A stretch of DNA of 9,285 bases from Schwartzia sp. (in: firmicutes) (GTDB taxonomy: Bacteria; Bacillota; Negativicutes; Selenomonadales; Selenomonadaceae), in the NCBI GenBank assembly GCA_017939945.1, contig JAGAZS010000267.1, forward strand, positions 1 through 9,285, in the 5' to 3' direction. Made by a program: the position numbers and the translations under genes. Of this stretch, positions 1-6,585 are shown one piece after another (the first letter of the stretch is position 1; every line of letters begins with the position of its first letter). The notes beneath the pieces are model-generated. The model was given only the letters and a program-made list of their open reading frames with translations, was not told the DNA's origin and ran no database searches.

Positions 1-33
1 ACGGGTAGGCTTTATTTTTTCCAATTCAAATGA

Positions 34-102
34 TTATTTGAAGAGGTTCAGTGCGGTAACAATCAAAGTCAAAATCGCAACGATCATAGGCCAAAACGGG
101 CG
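34..102 (-). other. Possible C-terminal tail of a small membrane protein (partial)
   Basis: Read on the minus strand, this stretch gives a short hydrophobic segment, FWPMIVAILTLIVTALNLFK, ending at a TAA stop (plus-strand 34-36). The run looks like one transmembrane helix with a short basic end, as in many tiny membrane proteins. The surrounding 90 bases are AT-richer than the rest of the window and differ in character from the mrdA sequence that starts near 90-105. The upstream part of this reading frame would lie inside mrdA, so only the tail can be genuine unless the sequence was joined here by rearrangement or misassembly. I do not recognise the family, and a chance open frame is quite possible. 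Confidence 0.25.
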
Positions 103-965
103 AATACCCGCCCGGCTCGACGTTCAAGATTGTCACGGGTACGGCGGCGCTTTCGGAAGAGGTCGTGACCCCGAACGAAATGATTCTCGATACGGGTGTT
201 TACTGGCTGGGTGAAAAAGGTAACGCGGGCGGCGAGGTTCTCGGCTGGCTGGATTTTACCAGCGCCCTCTCGCATTCCGACAACTACTATTTTTATGAGA
301 TGGGTTACCGGCTCGGCGTCGACCGGCTGGAAAAATATGCGCGGATGTTCGGGCTCGGCGAGAAGACGGGCATCAATCTCCCGTATGAGTCGGAAGGACT
401 CGCGCCAAGCCGTGAGTACAAGGAAAAATATCTCGACGACGAATGGTATGATTCCGAGACATTGGACGCGGCTATCGGGCAGGGCTTCAATCTCGTGACG
501 CCGCTGCAGGCGGCGATGGTCATGGGAGAAATCGCCGCGAACGGAAAGCGTTTTCAGCCGTATCTGGTGCATAAAATCGTCGACGCGGACGGCAAGGTCA
601 TCAATGAGTACAAACCTACGCTTCTGTCCACGCTGGATGTTCCTGACGAAGTGATCCAGCTCGTGCAGCAGGGGCTTCGGGATGTCACCAAGGAAGGAAC
701 TGCGGCGGGCGTGTTCGGCGCAGGCTTTCCGGTGGACATCGCGGGAAAAACGGGCACGGCGGAAAACTCGCAGGGTGCGGATCACGGTTGGTTCGTGGCG
801 TACGGGCCTTTCACAAATCCGAATATCGTCGTGGCGGTTATCGTCGAGAACGGCGGCTTCGGCTCACAGTCCGCAGTGCCGATCGGGAAACGTATCATAG
901 AGGCGGCCTTCGGCCTGGACGGCTCGATTCCGTACGCGGAGGCGCCGGGAAACAAGAGAAGATAA
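90..965 (+). CDS. mrdA: Penicillin-binding protein 2, transpeptidase domain (5' truncated)
   Basis: Class B PBP that cross-links peptidoglycan at the outer face of the cytoplasmic membrane during cell elongation, partnered with the RodA glycosyltransferase. All three penicillin-binding motifs are present: SxxK as STFK (117-128, in YPPGSTFK), SxN as SDN (276-284) and KTGT (747-758). The order and spacing fit PBP2, and the protein ends normally at a TAA (963-965) after a basic tail. The N-terminal membrane anchor and dimerisation domain, roughly 300 residues in a complete PBP2, are missing. The frame runs back only to codon 90, with a TAG at 87-89, and the sequence before that is not PBP2-like. 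The GTG at 165 would exclude the catalytic serine and is not a plausible start. The gene is therefore either broken in this genome or joined to unrelated sequence in the assembly. It lies 81 bases before minC, consistent with a shape/division cluster. Confidence 0.9.
   Translation, partial: AKTGEYPPGSTFKIVTGTAALSEEVVTPNEMILDTGVYWLGEKGNAGGEVLGWLDFTSALSHSDNYYFYEMGYRLGVDRLEKYARMFGLGEKTGINLPYESEGLAPSREYKEKYLDDEWYDSETLDAAIGQGFNLVTPLQAAMVMGEIAANGKRFQPYLVHKIVDADGKVINEYKPTLLSTLDVPDEVIQLVQQGLRDVTKEGTAAGVFGAGFPVDIAGKTGTAENSQGADHGWFVAYGPFTNPNIVVAVIVENGGFGSQSAVPIGKRIIEAAFGLDGSIPYAEAPGNKRR
97..114. repeat. Short GC-rich inverted repeat at the mrdA break
   Basis: CGGGCG (97-102) and CGCCCG (109-114) form a perfect 6-base inverted repeat with a 6-base loop. 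It sits where PBP2-like sequence begins. It encodes part of the conserved GEYPPG segment, so it may be incidental, but foldback sequences are also common at chimeric joins. Confidence 0.4.
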
Positions 966-970
966 ATTTT

Positions 971-1007
971 TTGCAGGATTTTCTTTGTGCAAGGCGAATA
1001 TTATATC
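971..1007 (+). promoter_or_regulatory. AT-rich element upstream of minC (possible promoter or control site)
   Basis: The 81-base gap between mrdA and minC holds GCAGGATTTTC followed about 10 bases later by GGCGAATATTATATC. TTGCA (971-975) and TGCAA (988-992) are an inverted repeat. TATTAT occurs at 999-1004 and again at 1019-1024, but neither has a convincing -35 at 16-18 bases, so a standard promoter is not demonstrated. The strong composition change relative to the flanking genes suggests a control region for the minCDE unit. I infer a role only; no specific regulator can be named. Confidence 0.35.
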
Positions 1008-1046
1008 GTTAAAGATTTTATTATGACAGATTGAAGTGGGGTTGCC

Positions 1047-1736
1047 ATGAGCAGGGAAATCGTACAACTGAAAGGAAATCGCGGCGGTTTGCAGCTCGTA
1101 TTTGCGCCGAACGTCGATTTTGAATCCATACGGGACGATATCCAACGGAAGCTGGAAGAAGGCTCGCGTTTTTTTCGTAGGGGAACGGAGATACAGATTG
1201 CTCCGGGGGTTCTTTCCGAAGCAAACGAAGCTGTCTTGCGTAAGCTGTTCCATCAGCATGGTGTCCTGTTCCGCGTGGAGGCTCCCGTCGAGGCGCCGCC
1301 GCGGCCGAAAGTGAACCGGCAGCCCGTCGCGGCTCCGGCGCCGCAGCCGACGCCGATCATGGAAGCGCCAAAGGCGATTCCGAAGATGGAGGAGCCGCAA
1401 ATGCTCGTCGTGAACCGTACGGTGCGCAGCGGGCAGGAAATCAAATCGCCGGGGTCGGTGATGATTTGCGGCAACGTCAATGCGGGCGCGCAGATCATCG
1501 CGGGCGGCAGCATCGATATCCGCGGAGCGTGCAAGGGCGTTGTTCACGCAGGGGCGTATGGGGATACCACCGCGTTCGTGGTGGCCGACCAGTTGATGCC
1601 GATGCAGATCCGGATTGCGGATCGGATAGCGCAGCCGCTGGAAAACATGAAGAAGCCGATGGTGGCTGAGCGGGCGTCGATTAAAGACGGAAAAATTGTG
1701 ATTGAACCAATAGAAAGGCAGGAAATCAAGGCATGA
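1047..1736 (+). CDS. minC: Septum site-determining protein MinC
   Basis: Inhibitor of FtsZ ring assembly; recruited to the membrane by MinD so that septa do not form near the poles. The 229-residue product has the usual two domains. Residues 1 to about 78 form the MinC N-terminal domain that acts on FtsZ. Residues 79-120 are a Pro/Ala-rich linker. Residues 121-200 form the C-terminal beta-helix that binds MinD and dimerises, recognised by VRSGQEIKSPGSV, GNVNAGAQIIAGGSI and GVVHAGAYGD. Length is normal for the family. The ATG at 1047 follows an AAGTGGGG ribosome-binding site (1034-1041). Its TGA overlaps the start of minD by 4 bases (ATGA, 1733-1736), so the two are probably translationally coupled. 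The unusually Pro-rich linker is typical of Firmicute MinC and not a defect. Confidence 0.95.
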   Translation: MSREIVQLKGNRGGLQLVFAPNVDFESIRDDIQRKLEEGSRFFRRGTEIQIAPGVLSEANEAVLRKLFHQHGVLFRVEAPVEAPPRPKVNRQPVAAPAPQPTPIMEAPKAIPKMEEPQMLVVNRTVRSGQEIKSPGSVMICGNVNAGAQIIAGGSIDIRGACKGVVHAGAYGDTTAFVVADQLMPMQIRIADRIAQPLENMKKPMVAERASIKDGKIVIEPIERQEIKA

Positions 1737-2518
1737 GCGAAGTTATTGTCATTACATCGGGCAAGGGCGGCGTCGGAAAGACGACGACTACGGCGAATTT
1801 GGGCGTAGGGCTTGCCATCCGCGGCAAGAAGGTCGTCCTGATCGATACGGATACCGGTCTTCGGAATCTCGATCTTTTGCTGGGGTTGGAGCGGCGTATT
1901 GTCTACACGTTGGTGGACGTCGCGCAGAAGCGCGTGAATTACGGGCAGGCTCTCGTGCGCCATAAAAAGTACACGAATCTTTTCCTGCTCCCGACTTCGC
2001 AGGTTGCCGACAAGGATGCGGTTGAGCCGCAGCAGATGCTGGAGATTGTCCAGGCGATGAAGACCGAGTTCGATTATATCCTGATCGACTGCCCGGCGGG
2101 CATTGAGCAGGGCTATGAGACGGCCGTCATCGGCGCGGATTGGGCCATTGTGGTCACGAACCCGGAAATCTCCGCCGTGCGTGACGCGGACAGGATTATC
2201 GGAAAGCTGCAGGCGGAAAACAAGAAAATCAAATTGATCGTGAACCGTATTCGTCCGCAAATGGTCAAGGACGGCACGATGCTGGACATGACCTCCATCG
2301 ACGATATTCTTTCTTTGGAGTGCATCGGGCAGGTGCCCGACGACGACAAGGTTGTGGATTCGGCGAACCGCGGCATGCCTGTTGTCGAGTGGAAGGATTC
2401 AACGGCGGGCGCTGCGTATCGGGATATCGTCGGACGCATCTGCGGCGAGGAAATCCCGTTCAAGCCTTTTGAGACCGAGTCTTTCTGGCAGCGTCTGAAG
2501 CATGTTTTCGGGCATTAA
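1733..2518 (+). CDS. minD: Septum site-determining protein MinD (ATPase)
   Basis: Membrane-cycling ATPase of the ParA/MinD (deviant Walker A) family. In the ATP form it dimerises on the membrane, binds MinC, and is released when MinE triggers hydrolysis. The 261-residue product starts with the deviant P-loop KGGVGKTT (residues 11-18), with the signature lysine at 11. It then has the switch I region around DTDTGLRN (38-45, including Asp40) and Walker B YILIDCPAG (115-123). The last 11 residues, FWQRLKHVFGH, form a basic amphipathic helix, the membrane-targeting sequence. All hallmarks are intact and length is typical. It overlaps minC by 4 bases and is followed 15 bases later by minE. Confidence 0.97.
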   Translation: MSEVIVITSGKGGVGKTTTTANLGVGLAIRGKKVVLIDTDTGLRNLDLLLGLERRIVYTLVDVAQKRVNYGQALVRHKKYTNLFLLPTSQVADKDAVEPQQMLEIVQAMKTEFDYILIDCPAGIEQGYETAVIGADWAIVVTNPEISAVRDADRIIGKLQAENKKIKLIVNRIRPQMVKDGTMLDMTSIDDILSLECIGQVPDDDKVVDSANRGMPVVEWKDSTAGAAYRDIVGRICGEEIPFKPFETESFWQRLKHVFGH

Positions 2519-2533
2519 GGAGGAGATGGAAGT

Positions 2534-2809
2534 ATGTTCAATTTTATGAAGCTCTTCGGCGGTAAATCCGAAAGCTCCTCCGAGCAGGCGCACAAAAGGC
2601 TGAAATTCGTGCTGATCCACGATCGGGCAAACGTGTCACCGGAGGTCATGGAGCATATCAAGAACGATATTATCAAGGTGATTTCAAATTATATGGAAAT
2701 CGACCAAAAAGGGATGGATATCTCCCTGGAGAACGATGAGGACGCCGTCGCGCTGGTCGCCAACATTCCCGTGAACCGTATGCGGCCGGTGATAGGGCGT
2801 AAGCATTAA
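2534..2809 (+). CDS. minE: Cell division topological specificity factor MinE
   Basis: MinE stimulates MinD ATPase and gives the Min system its pole-to-pole or polar pattern. The 91-residue product has the expected parts: an N-terminal membrane-touching segment MFNFMKLFGG, the MinD-contact region around RLKFVLIHDR (22-31), and the topological specificity domain from about residue 32 onward (VSPEVMEHIKNDIIKVISNY and the following strands). A strong Shine-Dalgarno AAGGAGG (2517-2523) overlaps the minD stop codon and lies 10 bases before the ATG. The presence of MinE, rather than DivIVA/MinJ alone, points to an oscillating-type Min system, as found in Gram-negative bacteria, Negativicutes and many Clostridia. 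A terminator follows 11 bases after the stop. Confidence 0.95.
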   Translation: MFNFMKLFGGKSESSSEQAHKRLKFVLIHDRANVSPEVMEHIKNDIIKVISNYMEIDQKGMDISLENDEDAVALVANIPVNRMRPVIGRKH

Positions 2810-2820
2810 TTTGAATAAAA

Positions 2821-2849
2821 ATGCCGACGCGGGATGCGTCGGCGTTTTT
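2821..2849 (+). terminator. Intrinsic terminator after minE
   Basis: GCCGACGC (2823-2830) pairs perfectly with GCGTCGGC (2836-2843) around a GGGAT loop, extended by a G-U and an A-U pair, and is followed by TTTTT (2845-2849). Five A residues before the stem mirror the T-run, so it could work in both directions. It separates the minCDE message from rodA. Confidence 0.9.
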
Positions 2850-2881
2850 CGATTTTTCGCTTTCGTTGGAGGAAGGTTTGA

Positions 2882-3985
2882 ATGAATAAGCGATGGCTTC
2901 GGCGTATGGATTTTACGCTGATTATTGCGGCGGTCGCGATTATCTTGATGAGCCTTGTCATAATCGGCAGCGCGACGCATATCAACGCGGCGTCGGAAGG
3001 CGGCTACGGCTTTGTGCAGCGGCAGGGCGTGTTTGCGTTGCTGAACATCGCGCTGGCGGTCTTCCTGATGAATTTTGATTACAAGATGCTGCAGCGGTAT
3101 GGCATGAAGCTCTATGCCGTCAATATCGTGCTGCTGCTTGCGGTCATGTTGTTCGGGCACAGCGCGCTCGGCGCCCAGCGATGGATTCAGATTGGTCCGG
3201 TCACCTTGCAGCCGTCGGAGTTTTCCAAGGTCATCATGATTATTTCGTTGGCGGCGCTTCTGGAGGACAAGGTCGGAAAGCTCAACACCCTGCGCGATCT
3301 CTTGCCGATTGCCGCATTTGTCGGCGTGCCGTTCGTGCTCGTATTGAAGCAGCCGGACCTCGGTACGTCGCTGGTATTTATCGCAATTTTTTTAGGCATG
3401 ATATTTGCCGCCGGCGTCAACCTGAAGCTGCTGGGAGCAATCTTCGGCGCTGGAGTGTTGGCAAGTCCCGTACTTTGGCATTTCCTGAAGGATTACCAGA
3501 AAATGCGGATTCTCGTCTTTCTCGACCCGAATGTCGATCCGCTGGGCTCCGGCTATCACATCATCCAGTCGGAAATCGCCATCGGCTCCGGGCAGCTGTT
3601 TGGGAAAGGGCTTTTCGAGGGAACGCAGAGCCAGCTCGACTTTCTGCCGGAGAATCACACGGACTTCATTTTTGCCGTGGTGGGCGAGGAGCTTGGATTC
3701 ATCGGCGCGGCGTTTCTGCTGCTCCTGTATCTGATCCTTTTGTGGCGGGGGATACGGATCGCGCAGGACGCCAGCGATACCTTCGGAATGCTGCTGGCGG
3801 TTGGCGTCACTTCAATGCTGGCGTTCCATGTGCTGGTCAATATCGGTATGACCATGGGCATCATGCCTGTTACGGGCATTCCGCTGCCGCTGATGAGCTA
3901 CGGCGTCAGCGCCCTGACGACGAATATTATGGCAATCGCGTTGCTGCTTAACATTTACATGAAAAAGCAACGGCTTATCTTTTGA
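2882..3985 (+). CDS. rodA: Rod shape-determining protein RodA (SEDS glycosyltransferase)
   Basis: SEDS-family peptidoglycan polymerase of the elongasome, an integral membrane protein that works with PBP2 using lipid II. The 367-residue product is almost entirely hydrophobic helices (about ten). It shows the family landmarks GAQRWIQIGPVTLQPSEFSK (97-116), KQPDLGTSL (156-164), the extracellular loop FLPENHTDFIFAVVGEELG (254-272) with the essential aspartate at 261, and GIPLPLMSYGVSALTTN (332-348). The last motif places it with RodA; FtsW usually has a Gly-Gly-Ser form. Length is normal. The ATG has GGAGG at 2868-2872, 9 bases upstream. Only 32 bases separate it from the preceding terminator and no promoter is evident there, so expression may depend on read-through or a promoter I cannot recognise. 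Confidence 0.95.
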   Translation: MNKRWLRRMDFTLIIAAVAIILMSLVIIGSATHINAASEGGYGFVQRQGVFALLNIALAVFLMNFDYKMLQRYGMKLYAVNIVLLLAVMLFGHSALGAQRWIQIGPVTLQPSEFSKVIMIISLAALLEDKVGKLNTLRDLLPIAAFVGVPFVLVLKQPDLGTSLVFIAIFLGMIFAAGVNLKLLGAIFGAGVLASPVLWHFLKDYQKMRILVFLDPNVDPLGSGYHIIQSEIAIGSGQLFGKGLFEGTQSQLDFLPENHTDFIFAVVGEELGFIGAAFLLLLYLILLWRGIRIAQDASDTFGMLLAVGVTSMLAFHVLVNIGMTMGIMPVTGIPLPLMSYGVSALTTNIMAIALLLNIYMKKQRLIF

Positions 3986-3986
3986 T

Positions 3987-3992
3987 AAAGGA
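3987..3992 (+). promoter_or_regulatory. Ribosome-binding site deciding the start of the radical SAM gene
   Basis: AAAGGA lies 8 bases before the ATG at 4001 but runs into the ATG at 3992. This favours 4001 as the true start; use of 3992 would add only Met-Lys-Lys. Confidence 0.6.
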
Positions 3993-4000
3993 TGAAAAAA

Positions 4001-5854
4001 ATGGTATCACTGACGCCCGATCTTTTGCAGGCGGTGATGAAGCCCGCGAGATATACAGGGAATGAATGGAATATCAGCAAGAAGCATCATGGGGACGTCT
4101 CCTGCACCTTTGCGCTCTCGATGCCCGACGTTTACGAGGTCGGCATGTCGAACCTCGGGCTGAAGATCCTGTACGAAATATTGAACCGCAGGGACGATAC
4201 GGCGGCGGAGCGCGTCTATGCGCCGTGGGTCGATATGGAAGCGGAAATGCGGAAGCGCAAATTGCCGCTCTTCTCGCTCGAAACGCGTACGCCAATCCGC
4301 GAATTTGACTTTCTCGGCTTTTCGCTGCAATACGAGATGATTTATACGAACGTTCTCAATATGCTCGACCTCGCGGGGATTCCGATCCGGGCTTCGGAGC
4401 GCGGCGAGGAGGAGCCGTTTGTGGTTGGCGGCGGGCCGTGCGTTTACAATGTGGAGCCCGTCGCCGATTTTTTTGACCTGTTCGTGATTGGCGAGGGCGA
4501 GGCGGTGTTGGGCGAGCTCGTTTCCCTTTTCGTCGCCTGGAAGGATGAAGGACGTCCCGGAGGGCGCAGAGAGTTTTTGCGCCGCGCCGCCGGGATTTCC
4601 GGCGTTTACGTTCCGTCGCTTTATGCGCCGCGTTACGACGCCGACGGGAATTTTTGCGGCATGGAACGTCTCGACGAGGCGGCGCCCGCTGTCGTTTACA
4701 AGCGTGTCGTGCGCGACATGGACGAGACCGAAACGATGGAAAAGCCTGTCGTCCCTTATATAGATATTGTTCATGACAGGATCATGCTGGAGCTGTTTCG
4801 CGGATGTTCCCGAGGCTGCCGCTTTTGCCAGGCGGGCATGGCGTATCGACCCGTGCGGGAGCGGAGCAAAGAAAAGCTTTGCGCGCTGGCACGGAAAATG
4901 GCGGACGCCACCGGATACGACGAGATGTCTCTGACGTCGCTTTCCTCGGCGGATTATTCGTGTCTTGACGGGCTGGTGGACAACCTGATGGAAGATTTCG
5001 CGGGTGAGCAGGTCAGCTTTTCGCTGCCGTCGCTCCGTATCGACAGCTTTTCCATCGGGCTGGCCGACAGGATGCAGCAGGTCAGGAAAAGCGGGCTGAC
5101 TTTCGCGCCGGAGGCGGGAACCCAGCGGATGCGCGACGTCATCAACAAGGGCGTCACGGAAGACAATCTTATGCAGGCGGTCTCGGCGGCTTGCGAGAAG
5201 GGGTGGAAGTCCGTCAAGCTTTACTTCATGCTGGGACTTCCGACGGAGACAGACGAGGACATCATCGGCATCGCGAAGCTCGCGAAAAAGGTCGTGGACC
5301 GTTATCAGGAAATCAAGGGGCGGCGCGGAGCGAAGGTCACGATCAGCGTTTCCTGTTTCGTGCCGAAGGCGTTTACGCCGTTCCAGTGGGCGGCGCAGGA
5401 TTCTCTGGCGGAATTCGAGCGAAAGCAGAAACTTTTGAAGGAAAATATCCGCGACCGGTCTATCCAGTTCAATTACCACGACGCGCGGGTCAGCCGCTTG
5501 GAGGGCGTGCTGGCGCGAGGAGACCGCCGCCTTTCCGCGGTGATTTTCGAGGCGTGGAAATGCGGGGCGAAGTTCGACGGATGGAGCGACCAGTTTCATG
5601 AGGAATACTGGCTGGACGCTTTCGAGGCGCTCGGCGTAAGGCCGGAGTATTACAACGGGCGGGAGCGGGAAAAGGAAGAAAAATTCCCCTGGGAGCATAC
5701 GTCTCCGGGCGTTTCCCGCGCGTTCCTCTGGACGGAGCGCGAGCGTAGCCTGCGGGGCGAGCTGACGCCGGATTGCCGACGGGGACGCTGCACGGGTTGC
5801 GCCGTCTGCCCGACGCTGAACGTCCGCGTCATCGACAGGGAGGCGGGAAAATGA
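4001..5854 (+). CDS. TIGR03960-type radical SAM protein
   Basis: Radical SAM enzyme of the TIGR03960 family, function not established. Residue numbers here count from the alternative ATG at 3992. The N-terminal half (about 40-175) resembles a B12-binding-type Rossmann fold, but I see no DxHxxG cobalamin motif; the matching place reads PDVYEVGMSNLG (45-56). The radical SAM core begins at ELFRGCSRGCRFCQAGM, with the 4Fe-4S cluster cysteines at 272, 276 and 279 (CxxxCxxC). Further core elements are LPSLRIDSF and FAPEAGTQRMRDVINKG (371-387). The C terminus carries a second cysteine group, C595, C600, C603 and C606 (CX4CX2CX2C), which could hold another metal or cluster. About 617 residues is the usual length. 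It follows rodA by a few bases and overlaps the DUF2344 gene by 4 bases, and the two families are fused in some bacteria, so they very likely act together. Confidence 0.88.
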   Translation: MVSLTPDLLQAVMKPARYTGNEWNISKKHHGDVSCTFALSMPDVYEVGMSNLGLKILYEILNRRDDTAAERVYAPWVDMEAEMRKRKLPLFSLETRTPIREFDFLGFSLQYEMIYTNVLNMLDLAGIPIRASERGEEEPFVVGGGPCVYNVEPVADFFDLFVIGEGEAVLGELVSLFVAWKDEGRPGGRREFLRRAAGISGVYVPSLYAPRYDADGNFCGMERLDEAAPAVVYKRVVRDMDETETMEKPVVPYIDIVHDRIMLELFRGCSRGCRFCQAGMAYRPVRERSKEKLCALARKMADATGYDEMSLTSLSSADYSCLDGLVDNLMEDFAGEQVSFSLPSLRIDSFSIGLADRMQQVRKSGLTFAPEAGTQRMRDVINKGVTEDNLMQAVSAACEKGWKSVKLYFMLGLPTETDEDIIGIAKLAKKVVDRYQEIKGRRGAKVTISVSCFVPKAFTPFQWAAQDSLAEFERKQKLLKENIRDRSIQFNYHDARVSRLEGVLARGDRRLSAVIFEAWKCGAKFDGWSDQFHEEYWLDAFEALGVRPEYYNGREREKEEKFPWEHTSPGVSRAFLWTERERSLRGELTPDCRRGRCTGCAVCPTLNVRVIDREAGK

Positions 5855-6585
5855 GCGAAGGAAGCAAGAAAGTGGCGCAGCGCTTGATGATTTATTGCCG
5901 CGTACGGATTACGAAAGACGAGCCGCTTCGTTATATTTCCCATCTCGATTACGCCTCGCTGATGCAAAGGGCGATTCGCCGTGCGAGAATTCCCGCCGCG
6001 TATTCCGAGGGATTCAACCCGCACATGAAGTTGAGCTTCGCTTCGGCGCTTTCCGTCGGCGTCACCAGCGACGCCGAGTATATGGATCTGGAACTGTCGG
6101 AAACGATGGCAAAGGACGAGATCGCGAAGCGTCTGCGTCCGGCGCTGCCCGACGGCGTCCGTTTGATGGATCTGCGCGTGATGAGGGGCAAGCCGAAAGC
6201 TTTGATGTCCCTGACCGACGGGGCTGTTTATGAGATATCGGTTCCGCTGTGCGGGGCTTTTTCCGAGGCGCAGGCGGCGATTGACGCCTTCAACGCGACG
6301 AAAGAATGTATGTATCTTCGCAAGACGCCGAAAAAGACGAGGGAAATCGAGATTCGCCAATATATTTGCGGCGAGCTTCAGGCGGAAGCGGCGGAAAACG
6401 ATATGCTTCGCCTGAAAATGGCGATTCGCATTACGCCGGGGGGAAGCGTCAAGCCGCAGGAAATACTGAATGTGCTTTGCCAGAAATTCGCACTTCCCGT
6501 TCGCGCGGAGACGGCGCTCGTTCATCGGGGCGCGCTTCTCTGCGAAGGAAAAGACTTGCTTTCGGCGGGAGAGGTGAGGCAGTGA
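5851..6585 (+). CDS. TIGR03936 / DUF2344 radical SAM-linked protein
   Basis: Protein of the DUF2344 (TIGR03936) family, which is found next to or fused with TIGR03960 radical SAM proteins; its biochemical role is not known. The family signature is clear near the N terminus: RVRITKDEPLRYISHLDY, then RRARIPAAYSEGFNPHMKLS and FASALSVGVTSDAEYMDLEL. The frame is open further upstream, but the ATG at 5851 is the supported start. It has AGGGAGG about 7 bases before it (5837-5843), overlaps the upstream TGA (ATGA, 5851-5854), and gives a product beginning just before the conserved region, 244 residues long. Its stop overlaps the GTG start of rng. The tight coupling with a radical SAM enzyme and RNase G suggests a role in RNA metabolism, which is inference. 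Confidence 0.88.
   Translation: MSEGSKKVAQRLMIYCRVRITKDEPLRYISHLDYASLMQRAIRRARIPAAYSEGFNPHMKLSFASALSVGVTSDAEYMDLELSETMAKDEIAKRLRPALPDGVRLMDLRVMRGKPKALMSLTDGAVYEISVPLCGAFSEAQAAIDAFNATKECMYLRKTPKKTREIEIRQYICGELQAEAAENDMLRLKMAIRITPGGSVKPQEILNVLCQKFALPVRAETALVHRGALLCEGKDLLSAGEVRQ

Noticed and set aside
25..42. TTCAAAT/ATTTGAA hairpin as a terminator
   Set aside because: The stem is AT-only apart from one pair and is not followed by a T-run on either strand in the needed direction.
165..167. GTG as the start of a 266-residue PBP2
   Set aside because: The SxxK active-site serine is encoded at 117-119, upstream of this codon, so a protein starting here could not be a functional PBP.
864..1547. 227-codon minus-strand frame across mrdA and minC
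   Set aside because: Antisense to two clear genes, low-complexity Arg/His composition, no motif or ribosome-binding support.
4007..5698. 563-codon open frame on the minus strand opposite the radical SAM gene
   Set aside because: It lies entirely antisense to a well-recognised protein in a GC-rich region where stops are rare in this frame. The translation is rich in Arg, His and Leu with no recognisable domain.
5773..5850. Upstream GTG/ATG-type extension of the DUF2344 gene by 26 codons
   Set aside because: It lies inside the radical SAM gene and lacks family similarity. The ATG at 5851 has a good ribosome-binding site and a typical ATGA overlap.
6306..6581. In-frame upstream extension of rng giving a 574-residue protein
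   Set aside because: The extension overlaps the DUF2344 gene in another frame and has no RNase homology. The GTG at 6582 has a ribosome-binding site and gives the normal length.
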